Shown here piece after piece: positions 39,823 through 47,314 of a stretch of 64,000 bases of DNA (positions are counted from its first letter, which is position 1; every line of letters starts with the position of its first letter). The notes beneath the pieces are model-generated. The model made no database searches. It was given only the letters and a program-made list of their open reading frames with translations, and had not been told where the DNA came from. Made by a program: the position numbers and the translations under genes. Source of the stretch: Clostridiaceae bacterium Marseille-Q3526 (GTDB taxonomy: Bacteria > Bacillota > Clostridia > Lachnospirales > Lachnospiraceae); contig JAGTTS010000001.1 in assembly GCA_018223375.1 (NCBI GenBank), forward strand, positions 423,501 to 487,500, written 5' to 3'.

Positions 39823-40323
39823 TTAATAGCCCAGGGCTCTCTCCAGAGCCTCTTTTTCCTCTGCTCCCAGAAGCACGTCCGTGCTCCCCTTCTCCACATC
39901 CTTCATGTAGAGATAACAGCCTTCCCGGCTATGAACAGAGTTCAAAATAAAGCCAGAATTATTGTCGTCCAGCAGCGCGATAACGAAGCTCAGATTGCCT
40001 CCCATCCCTTTAAAGGCATTATACTTTACAATTCCTATTTTCTGGTAGCTGGCTCTCACCTGTCTGGACAAAGATTTCAGCTGATCTCTGCCCTCTTTGT
40101 CTGTGGCCTGTCTGACAGCCGCCTCATCCATCAGATCCAGAATAATGTCCTCCAGGGTCTCTGCGTCCTTGCCTCTCATGAACATATCATAGCGCCGGTA
40201 CAACTTTCTGTACTGTGAAAAACATACCAGCGTCAGAATCATCAGAACCAGGGTAAGCGCCGCAAGACCGATAATCAGGTAGGCTGGATCAAAAAGAAGG
40301 TTATTTAACATACTGTTTTCCAT
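39823..40323 (-). CDS. DUF4446 membrane protein downstream of parB
   Basis: 166 residues: one N-terminal membrane helix (about 16-38), a coiled region (RYDMFMRGKDAETLEDIILDLMDE) and a compact soluble domain (KYNAFKGMGGNLSFVIALLDDNNSGFIL). This is DUF4446, regularly found directly after parB in Clostridia. It may link the partition machinery with the membrane; function not established. 23 bases after parB, AGGAG before the ATG. Confidence 0.85.
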   Translation of the reverse strand: MENSMLNNLLFDPAYLIIGLAALTLVLMILTLVCFSQYRKLYRRYDMFMRGKDAETLEDIILDLMDEAAVRQATDKEGRDQLKSLSRQVRASYQKIGIVKYNAFKGMGGNLSFVIALLDDNNSGFILNSVHSREGCYLYMKDVEKGSTDVLLGAEEKEALERALGY

Positions 40324-40346
40324 TGTCTGCTATCACTCCTGACTTT

Positions 40347-41480
40347 CTAAGCTTCGTGAATCGACTGAAGCAGTTCAATCAGCCGTTCCAGTTCTGCCGA
40401 AGAATAATATTCAATCTCTATCCTGCCTTTGTTCTTATCCTTCTTATTAATAGTAACTTTTGTTCCCATAATCGATTTCAGCTTTTCCTCCAAATCCCGG
40501 TAAATAAAGCTCAAATCCCGTTCCTGTTCTTTCTTTTCTTTTTTAGGCGCTGCCGCAAGCTTTACCAGGCGCTCGGTCTCCCGGACGCTGAGCTGGTTAT
40601 CTCTAACCTTGACGGCCAAAGCATACTGCTGTTCCCTGTCCTCAAGCGCCAGCAAAGCTCTGGCATGGCCGCCGGAAAGCTGATTTTCAATCAGCATATT
40701 TTGTACCCGCTCATCCAGCTTTAAGAGACGCATACTGTTGGTAATGGTAGCTCTGTTTTTTGAAACCCGTTCGGCCACTTCCTCCTGCTTCAGCCCAAAT
40801 TCCTGAACCAGCATCTGGTAAGCTTTCGCCTCCTCGATAGGGTTCAAATCTGCCCGCTGGACATTTTCAATCAGAGCAATTTCCACTGTCTGCTGTTTTG
40901 TATAGTCCCGGATTAAAACAGGAACCTCTTTCAATCCCGCCAGTTTAGCGGCGCGCCAGCGCCGCTCGCCGGCAATAATTTCAAAGAAATCTCCCTTTTT
41001 CTGTACCAGAAGCGGCTGAAGAATACCATAATTTTTCACTGACTCTGCCAGCTCTTTCAGCTGCTCCTCATTAAAATGCTTCCGCGGCTGTTCCTGATTC
41101 GGTTCAATCTGGGCAATGTTTAAAAGCTGCTCTCTGGCTCCCTCTTCTTTCTGCCCGGCTCCTGCAGTTTTCCCCTTCTCTGTTTTCTCCCCGCTCTTCG
41201 CACTGGGCTTCGAAGTATTCTTTCCAGCTGCCTTCTGCCCTGCGGCTGTTCCCGTTTTTTTCGCCTTCTTTTTGTCTGAATCTGCTTTCGCTTTCCTGGA
41301 GCTTCCAGGAAGTACCATATCCAGCTCTTCCAGTTTTGCCTTTCTGTCTACAGAATGCTCGTCTTCCCCATGGCTGCCATCCTGCTCTGAAACTTCGTGT
41401 TCCAGCTCAGAATGGGAATTTTCTTCCTGATAGTCCGGGAAATAAGCTCTCAGTCCCTTTCCAAGTCCTCTTCTTGCCAT
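40347..41480 (-). CDS. parB: Chromosome partition protein ParB/Spo0J
   Basis: 377 residues, longer than usual (about 280) because of a charged Lys/Ala-rich insert at about 35-115 before the conserved core. The core has NIAQIEPNQEQPRKHFNEEQL, the CTPase/arginine box AGERRWRAAKLAGL, and the HTH that reads parS (QEEVAERVSKNRATITNSMRLL), then a C-terminal dimerisation helix. It binds the four parS sites seen at 37400, 37653, 43643 and 46719 and spreads as a CTP-dependent clamp. Four bases after parA. Confidence 0.95.
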   Translation of the reverse strand: MARRGLGKGLRAYFPDYQEENSHSELEHEVSEQDGSHGEDEHSVDRKAKLEELDMVLPGSSRKAKADSDKKKAKKTGTAAGQKAAGKNTSKPSAKSGEKTEKGKTAGAGQKEEGAREQLLNIAQIEPNQEQPRKHFNEEQLKELAESVKNYGILQPLLVQKKGDFFEIIAGERRWRAAKLAGLKEVPVLIRDYTKQQTVEIALIENVQRADLNPIEEAKAYQMLVQEFGLKQEEVAERVSKNRATITNSMRLLKLDERVQNMLIENQLSGGHARALLALEDREQQYALAVKVRDNQLSVRETERLVKLAAAPKKEKKEQERDLSFIYRDLEEKLKSIMGTKVTINKKDKNKGRIEIEYYSSAELERLIELLQSIHEA

Positions 41481-41483
41481 TCT

Positions 41484-42251
41484 TTAATCTTCCCCTCTGC
41501 TGATTACTTCCGCTGCCAGAAGCCGATAGCTTTCAGCTCCTGTTGACTTACTGTCATACAAATTAATTGGCATCCCATGGCTGGGCGCCTCCGCCAGCCG
41601 CACATTTCTCGGAATAATCGTTTTATAAATCGTTTCATTCAGGTTGCTCTTAACATTTTCCACCACTTCCAGAGAGAGGTTGGTTCTCGCATCATACATA
41701 GTAAATACAACGCCTTCCAGCTCCAGTCCCGGATTCATGGTTTTTTTCACCAATCCAATCGTTCTGAGTACCTGGCTGAGTCCCTCCAGCGCATAGTACT
41801 CGCACTGTATCGGCACCAATACGGTATCTGCTGCCGTCAGAGCGTTTAATGTCAAAAGGCTGAGAGACGGCGGGCAGTCGATCATAATAAAGTCGTAATT
41901 ATCCCGCACTGCATCCAGATGCTCTTTTAATATAAATTCCTTTTTATCCAAATCTAAAAGCTCAATTTCAGCTCCTGCCAGATTGGAATCAGATGGAAGC
42001 ACATCCAGATTTTCCTGTACTTCCTGGTGAAGACAATCCTCCAGCGTACATTCGCCCAGCATCATTTCGTAGACTGTCTCCTCCATATATTCTTTTTCCA
42101 GGCCCAGACCAGTTGTCGCATTTCCCTGTGGATCGAAATCAATCGCTAAAACCTTCTGTCCGGCTTCAGCCAGGCAGGCCGATAAATTGATCGCTGTCGT
42201 TGTCTTACCCACGCCGCCCTTCTGGTTGGCAATCGCAATCACACGTCCCAT
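41484..42251 (-). CDS. parA: Chromosome partition ATPase ParA/Soj
   Basis: 255 residues. Deviant Walker A KGGVGKTTT near the N-terminus, Walker A' IDCPPSLSLLTLNAL, and switch region with GVVFTMYDARTNLS. It is a DNA-bound ATPase that moves ParB-parS complexes and can affect DnaA in B. subtilis. The start at 42251 follows GGAAAGGAAGTCATC; the extension to 42314 is not supported. The promoter region is now only about 120 bases because an IS element is inserted at 42372, separating it from the usual upstream neighbour rsmG. Confidence 0.96.
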   Translation of the reverse strand: MGRVIAIANQKGGVGKTTTAINLSACLAEAGQKVLAIDFDPQGNATTGLGLEKEYMEETVYEMMLGECTLEDCLHQEVQENLDVLPSDSNLAGAEIELLDLDKKEFILKEHLDAVRDNYDFIMIDCPPSLSLLTLNALTAADTVLVPIQCEYYALEGLSQVLRTIGLVKKTMNPGLELEGVVFTMYDARTNLSLEVVENVKSNLNETIYKTIIPRNVRLAEAPSHGMPINLYDSKSTGAESYRLLAAEVISRGED

Positions 42252-42371
42252 GATGACTTCCTTTCCTATAATCAATATAAAATATGGCCTGCTGTTTCCA
42301 ACACGGCCAAGCATTCATTTCATTAGTATAACACATCTTTTTGCCTTTTCCTACAGGAAATATCCCCAATT

Positions 42372-43624
42372 CACGACATACGCATGAATTGTTTTCCTTC
42401 CTCTTTTTCAAAATATCTTGTTTTTAAAAATTTAATACCTGTTCCAAAAACTCTGCTGGGTTCATACTGATTACAAATCGTTTCTTTTTCATGGACAGAT
42501 TGGGACGGAAAATCTCTACCATTTTCAATATACTTAAACACCATTTCCTTATGATGTTCAAATTTTCGGCTGCCTGCTTATCCAGCGTTGTATTGGCATC
42601 TTCCTTAAATGTTACATCCAACTGCCAATGCATACTTTCTACACTCCAATGGCCTCTCACTGCACGGCTAAACAGCTCTATGTCTTCATTTAGGCTGCTG
42701 ATATAATAACGGAACTCTTTTTTCTCCTGACCGTCTTTTCGAATCGTCTTTTCTTCCATCCCAATACTTTTTAGCCCTTTCCAGTCCTTCTTCTGAGGCA
42801 GCCAGCCAATTTCTTTCGTCTGGTAATATTCTCGGATTTCTAATTGACTGTGGGCTTTTTCAATTGTTTTTTTATATTTTCCCTTCTTACGCAGTTCTTC
42901 TTTTATCTCGGCATCGTTCAGGTACAAACTCACATCCTCATGCAGCGTCCTCTGGTTTTCCTTTAACGCCAGTACATAGTCTCCTCGGTTTAAACGGATC
43001 TTCTCGGCTATGGCTGTCTGCGTTCCCATGGCATCGATCGTCACAACCTGACCTTTGATCCGGATTTTCTCCAGCAATTCCGGTATTGCTGTAATCTCAT
43101 TACTCTTGGTATTTACCACCTTCTGACCAAGGCTGAAGCCATCTTCCTTACTCCAGGCCGTTATGATATGGTTCGGTTTTCCTTCTTTTCTTTTATTGGA
43201 ACGCATCGTTTTTCCATCAATGCAGATCAGTTTACGCAATACTTCCCCTTCGTTTTGATTCAATAATTCCTGCCATTTACCATAAAGCTGCTGCAAGATT
43301 TCTGGTGACAGCATTCCAAATACACGGCAAAGTGTATCATGAGACGGAATTCCGTTTTTCAATTCAATATATTTTTTCAAATATGCTTCATGATAATGGG
43401 CAAAGTATTCCATTTCCACCCAGTCATCCACATTTGCAAGCGTAGCAAACAAAACAATCACGATTATGTCCTTCAGCTTATGCCGTACTTTCGTCTGCTG
43501 ACGCTTATCTTCAATATAATCCATCCATTCTAACAATTCATCCATAGCAAAACCCCCTTTTTCTTTTTATCATACCAGAAAAAGGGGATTTGTTCACAAT
43601 TTATTTACTCATGCGTTTGTCCTG
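42372..43624. mobile_element. ISAs1-family insertion sequence, 1253 bp, complete
   Basis: Ends are defined by 18-bp inverted repeats (42372-42389 and 43607-43624, 15/18 matching, starting CACGAC / CAGGAC) and a 9-bp target duplication TCCCCAATT at 42363-42371 and 43625-43633. It carries one intact transposase. It lies between parA and rsmG and is probably a recent insertion given the exact duplication. Confidence 0.93.
42424..43545 (-). CDS. ISAs1-family transposase
   Basis: 373 residues, full length. N-terminal DDE_Tnp_1-associated domain (DKRQQTKVRHKLKDIIVIVLFATLANVDDW), catalytic Asp in CIDGKTMRSN, second Asp in TIDAMGTQ, and the C-terminal Glu near HWQLDVTFKEDANTTLD. It performs cut-and-paste or copy transposition of its own element. 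No frameshift or stop, so probably active. Confidence 0.95.
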   Translation of the reverse strand: MDELLEWMDYIEDKRQQTKVRHKLKDIIVIVLFATLANVDDWVEMEYFAHYHEAYLKKYIELKNGIPSHDTLCRVFGMLSPEILQQLYGKWQELLNQNEGEVLRKLICIDGKTMRSNKRKEGKPNHIITAWSKEDGFSLGQKVVNTKSNEITAIPELLEKIRIKGQVVTIDAMGTQTAIAEKIRLNRGDYVLALKENQRTLHEDVSLYLNDAEIKEELRKKGKYKKTIEKAHSQLEIREYYQTKEIGWLPQKKDWKGLKSIGMEEKTIRKDGQEKKEFRYYISSLNEDIELFSRAVRGHWSVESMHWQLDVTFKEDANTTLDKQAAENLNIIRKWCLSILKMVEIFRPNLSMKKKRFVISMNPAEFLEQVLNF

Positions 43625-43642
43625 TCCCCAATTCCTCATAAA

Positions 43643-43658
43643 TGTTTCACGTGAAACT
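43643..43658. other. parS site 3 (one mismatch)
   Basis: TGTTTCACGTGAAACT, 15/16 of the parS consensus, 9 bases beyond the right target duplication of the ISAs1 element. The following 200 bases up to the next IS contain an open-frame remnant (about 43705-43846) of unknown origin and no supported gene. Confidence 0.85.
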
Positions 43659-43866
43659 TGTCATCCAGCTTCCGTATTTTTTTGTTCCACATTTTTCTTT
43701 TTTTCGGAAAATACAGCGCAAATGCCAGGGCAATAGAACCTCGAGACTATCGCGTGGTTTTCCTAATACAAGCCGACGCAGCGGCACAGGTGAAAGCACT
43801 GGTAAAAGACTGCAGCGGCTGTCAGGCGGCTGTCAAATCAATATAACCATTCGCCTGGCACGCTTT

Positions 43867-44930
43867 TGTAGGATTACAATACATGTGTTACAACTGAATA
43901 TTTAAAAAGCAGAGACGCTGCCTTTGTGTTATATTTTAGTCACCACAACAAAAATCACATAAAGGAGTTCTCTGCTATGTCTACTATAACACAAGATATG
44001 AGGTATCGTCTATCTCTGATTCAATATGCTGAAAAATTTGGTGTTACCAAAGCTGCCATCAAATATAAAACGAACCGGCAGTACATTTACCGCTGGAAAC
44101 GACGCTATGACGGCTCCTGGGACTCCCTCCGCGAACGCTCCCGCAGACCTCATTCCCATCCCAATCAGCATACAGATGATGAAATCAAACTAATCCGACA
44201 TATGCGACGCAGAAATCCTCACTCTGGTTTAGTTGTTTTCTGGGTAAAACTACGGCAGCGCGGCTATTCCCGTTCCATTTCCGGACTTTATCGTTTTCTC
44301 AGAAAACAAGGAATCATGGCGGTACATCCACCCAATCCAAAGTACATCCCTAAGCCCTATGAAGCGATGGATTATCCCGGACAGCGGATTCAGGTTGATG
44401 TGAAATTTGTTCCCTCTGCCTGCCTGAAAAATTCCCAGGTCATTGGAAAACAGTTTTTCCAGTACACGGCCATTGACGAGTACTCCCGCTGGCGTTTTGT
44501 GGAAGCATTTGAGGAGCACAGCACCTATTCTTCCGCCCAGTTTGTAGAACATCTGGTAAAGGCCTTCCCGTGTCCAATCGAATGCATTCAGACTGATAAT
44601 GGCACAGAGTTTACCAACCGTTTTACCTCTCGCAACGAAAAGCCTACCCTGTTCCAGAAACATCTGGAACTCCACGGGATCCGCCACAAACTCATCCGCC
44701 CCTTTACCCCACGCCACAACGGGAAGGTGGAACGAAGCCACAGGAAGGATAATGAGCGTTTCTATGCGACCCACCTGTTCTATTCCTTTGAGGACTTTGC
44801 AGCACAGCTAAAAGTATATAACCGCAGAGACTATAACAGCTTTCCCATGCGTCCACTGGGATGGAAATCACCCAATCAGGTACTTCAGGAATATTTACAA
44901 TCCGTGTAACAAATGTTTGACAAACCTACA
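43867..44930. mobile_element. IS481/IS1202-like insertion sequence with 26-bp target duplication
   Basis: 1064 bp. Imperfect inverted repeats of about 26 bp begin TGTAGG at 43867 and, inverted, end CCTACA at 44930; a shared inner motif CA(T)nTGTTACA extends them. The sequence 43841-43866 is repeated exactly at 44931-44956, a 26-bp direct repeat best read as a target duplication. One intact transposase gene is inside. Confidence 0.85.
43977..44909 (+). CDS. Integrase-core (rve) transposase, IS481/IS1202 type
   Basis: 310 residues. N-terminal helix-turn-helix (FGVTKAAIKYKTNRQYIYRWKRRY) and a DDE integrase core: Asp141 (IQVDVKFV), Asp207 (IQTDNGTEF), Glu252 (HNGKVERSH). The spacing between the second Asp and Glu (44) exceeds the classical 35 because of an insert. 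AAAGGAG lies 9 bases before the ATG at 43977; the 17-codon extension is not supported. Full length and probably active. Confidence 0.93.
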   Translation: MSTITQDMRYRLSLIQYAEKFGVTKAAIKYKTNRQYIYRWKRRYDGSWDSLRERSRRPHSHPNQHTDDEIKLIRHMRRRNPHSGLVVFWVKLRQRGYSRSISGLYRFLRKQGIMAVHPPNPKYIPKPYEAMDYPGQRIQVDVKFVPSACLKNSQVIGKQFFQYTAIDEYSRWRFVEAFEEHSTYSSAQFVEHLVKAFPCPIECIQTDNGTEFTNRFTSRNEKPTLFQKHLELHGIRHKLIRPFTPRHNGKVERSHRKDNERFYATHLFYSFEDFAAQLKVYNRRDYNSFPMRPLGWKSPNQVLQEYLQSV

Positions 44931-44958
44931 ATATAACCATTCGCCTGGCACGCTTTTT

Positions 44959-45096
44959 TGTGGTATAATAACTCCAAAATGCAGCTGTGCTTCGCACATC
45001 TGCCGCTGCCTCTGGCAGCTGAGACATTTTGTCGTTACCATATCAGGTGAAAACAAATGTCTGCTTTGCAGCCGCTTGTTTTCCTGCTGATATGGT
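44959..45096. repeat. Nested palindromes between IS and hydrolase gene
   Basis: A first fold pairs CAAAATG...CATTTTG with inner GCAGCTG arms; a second (45037-45096) is a 60-base hairpin with stems ACCATATCAG/CTGATATGGT, GAAAACAA/TTGTTTTC and CTGC/GCAG. TGGTATAATAA occurs at both 44962 and 45092, about 130 bases apart. Part of a 379-base gap without a gene. Confidence 0.65.
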
Positions 45097-45207
45097 ATAA
45101 TAAGAGCACTTAGCGAATATAAACCGTGCCTGTCTGTCAAAAGGCGCCGCGCCGCGGCGTTAAATTTTTCTTAAATTAATCTTATTTTTAACGGGAGACA
45201 TTATATT

Positions 45208-45238
45208 GGACTCATGTCCGCATAGCGGACATGAGTCC
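45208..45238. repeat. Perfect 14-3-14 hairpin before the hydrolase gene
   Basis: GGACTCATGTCCGC, loop ATA, then the exact complement. Same dimensions as the hairpin at 11284-11314 but different sequence. It lies 50 bases before the TTG start and has no T tract, so it is more likely a leader or operator element than a terminator. Confidence 0.75.
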
Positions 45239-45288
45239 CGCGATATAAAAATACCCCTTTTTCGCTATCATTAAAGGAGGCTGACACC

Positions 45289-46239
45289 TTGAACACAAAA
45301 AACAAAATTCTCACCTTAACTACCCTGACCTCTGCCGCTGCGGCTTTTACAGCGCTGCTTAACAAATATATCAAGCATTCTGCTTCATCCAAAAACTTTT
45401 TAGGCAGCTCCCAGGCCCATATCTTTAAATGGAGATTCGGCCAGGTATACTATACAAAAGAAGGTTCTGGAAAGCCGCTTCTGCTTATCCACGATTTCCA
45501 CTTAGCCGCCAGCGGCTATGAGTGGCATCTGGCTGTGAAACTATTAAAAAAACATTATACTGTATACACTATAGATCTGCTGGGATTTGGCCGTTCTGAA
45601 AAGCCAAATCTCACTTACACTAACTATCTGTATGTGCAGCTTCTCTCTGATTTTATTCGGACAGAAATTGGACACCGAACCAGCGCAGTGACAACAGGAA
45701 GCTCTGCATCCATTGCTGTTATGGCCTGCAGCATCAATCCGGATCTCTTCGATAAACTGGCTTTTATTAATCCAGATCCTTTTTCTGTCTGCAGCCAATT
45801 TTGCGGAAAAAATGCAAAGCTTTACAAGTTTATTCTGGATCTTCCCATTATAGGCACGCTTCTATACCATATTGCCTCCAGCCGGGAATTGCTGACGCAG
45901 AAATTTGTACAGGATTTCTTCTCCTCTCCCTCAGCCTTGAAGCCTGCCTGGATCGACGCCTACTACGAGGCAGCGCACCTGGGAGAATGCCCCAAAGCTG
46001 TCTTCGCCAGCGCCGAGTGCTGCTATACCCGCTGCAACATTGTTCCTGCGCTGAGAAAAATTGATAACAGCATTTATATTTTAGGAGGAGCCCAGGAGCC
46101 AAATATCAAACGCACCATTCAGGAGTACCGTGAAATCAATCCAGCTGTCGAGTACGCCCTGATTTCCAGAGCAAAACACCTCCCACAATTGGAACAGCCG
46201 GAACAGCTGGTAAAACAGCTTCTCATTCTTTTGGACTGA
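45289..46239 (+). CDS. Alpha/beta-hydrolase, membrane-anchored
   Basis: 316 residues, starting at TTG with AAAGGAGG upstream. The N-terminus (6-24) is hydrophobic and Ala/Thr-rich, a weak anchor or signal. The alpha/beta-hydrolase core shows LLLIHDF (oxyanion strand), TIDLLGFGRSEKP, a nucleophile elbow Gly137-Ser-Ser139-Ala-Ser141 (last Gly replaced by Ser), and a C-terminal catalytic His in SRAKHLPQLEQPEQL. The usual acidic residue position reads GGAQEP. Substrate unknown. It lies between the IS elements and rsmG, in the lagging orientation. Confidence 0.82.
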   Translation: MNTKNKILTLTTLTSAAAAFTALLNKYIKHSASSKNFLGSSQAHIFKWRFGQVYYTKEGSGKPLLLIHDFHLAASGYEWHLAVKLLKKHYTVYTIDLLGFGRSEKPNLTYTNYLYVQLLSDFIRTEIGHRTSAVTTGSSASIAVMACSINPDLFDKLAFINPDPFSVCSQFCGKNAKLYKFILDLPIIGTLLYHIASSRELLTQKFVQDFFSSPSALKPAWIDAYYEAAHLGECPKAVFASAECCYTRCNIVPALRKIDNSIYILGGAQEPNIKRTIQEYREINPAVEYALISRAKHLPQLEQPEQLVKQLLILLD

Positions 46240-46424
46240 CTCAGCGAATACTGCATTCTCAGTGAACAGTCCCTCTTTAAAACTGTATTTTCTCAGAATA
46301 TTGTTCGCTGCACAGCACAAGCTTCTCCATCCTGCAAGTCTCTGGATCAAACAAAAAGCAGGCAGGAAACGCAAAGAATACTCTCTGCGCTTTCTGCCTA
46401 TTCTGCTCTTCCTTCATTCTCTTC

Positions 46425-47153
46425 CTATTTCAGCGGCTCCTTTGCCGGCATTCCAGCTTTTCTTGGATATTTCCCTGCTGTTGTCTTCACCTTTTTGATC
46501 ATCACCAAAGTTCTCTCGTCTGAATTGGGGAGACTGAATCGTTCTACCTTCTCAATTTTTCCTCCCAGCTTCTGAACTGCACCCTGTCCATCTGTCAGCT
46601 CCTCGTCCACCTTTCCCGATTTATACGGCACAAAATAGCCGCCCACCTTCACCAGCGGCACACAGTATTCTGACAGAGTTGATAAATTTGCCACTGCACG
46701 TGAAACGCAGATATCAAATGTTTCACGTGAAACACGATCTCTTCCAAAGTCTTCGGCTCTTCCATGAACTGCCTGGATCTGTTCCAGTCCCAGCTGCTCA
46801 ATTACCTCGTTCAAAAATTTCACCCGCTTATTCAGAGAGTCTAACAGCGTTACCTTTAAGCCTGGAAATGCAATCTTTAAGGGAATGCCGGGAAATCCTG
46901 CTCCTGTTCCCACATCTGCCACAGAAATCTCCGCGTTCTCCAGGTCTCCGATCACTTTCTTTAAGGCCAGGCTGTCCACAAAATGCTTTGTCACAACCTC
47001 CTTCATCTCCGTAATCGCAGTCAGATTCATCACCTGATTCCACTCGTTTAAAAGCTCATAATATCTGTAAAACTGCTCTATCTGCCTGTCTGTCAGAGTC
47101 ACATCCACGTATTTCAGCTCCTCTTCCATCTGCTGTTTGAAATCTTCTCTCAT
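46425..47153 (-). CDS. rsmG: 16S rRNA (guanine527-N7)-methyltransferase
   Basis: 242 residues. SAM-binding VADVGTGAGFPGIPLKIAFP, NKRVKFLNEVIEQLGL and SRAVANLSTLSEY are the GidB signature. It methylates G527 of 16S rRNA; loss gives low-level streptomycin resistance in other bacteria. Third in the mnmE-mnmG-rsmG series, 161 bases after mnmG. Its coding sequence contains an exact parS (46719-46734), read as part of the protein frame. Confidence 0.96.
   Translation of the reverse strand: MREDFKQQMEEELKYVDVTLTDRQIEQFYRYYELLNEWNQVMNLTAITEMKEVVTKHFVDSLALKKVIGDLENAEISVADVGTGAGFPGIPLKIAFPGLKVTLLDSLNKRVKFLNEVIEQLGLEQIQAVHGRAEDFGRDRVSRETFDICVSRAVANLSTLSEYCVPLVKVGGYFVPYKSGKVDEELTDGQGAVQKLGGKIEKVERFSLPNSDERTLVMIKKVKTTAGKYPRKAGMPAKEPLK
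46719..46734. other. parS site 4, inside rsmG
   Basis: Exact TGTTTCACGTGAAACA within the rsmG coding sequence; a half-matching CACGTGAAAC lies 20 bases away at 46697-46706. B. subtilis also has parS inside genes near the origin. Confidence 0.95.
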
Positions 47154-47314
47154 AGGCCCTCCATTGGTTTGCTTCTTTTTCTATGCTCTCTTCTGCATTG
47201 CTTTGTTCTTCTATATCTTCTACTCTTCTATTCTTATATTCGTTTATTTTTTTGCTCTTCCTGTATTCTTTTCTGTTTTTCTGCTTCCCGTTTTCTCTCC
47301 CGAGCTTATAACAC

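Noticed and set aside
46697..46706. Fifth parS site
   Set aside because: Only one half of the palindrome matches (about 11 of 16).
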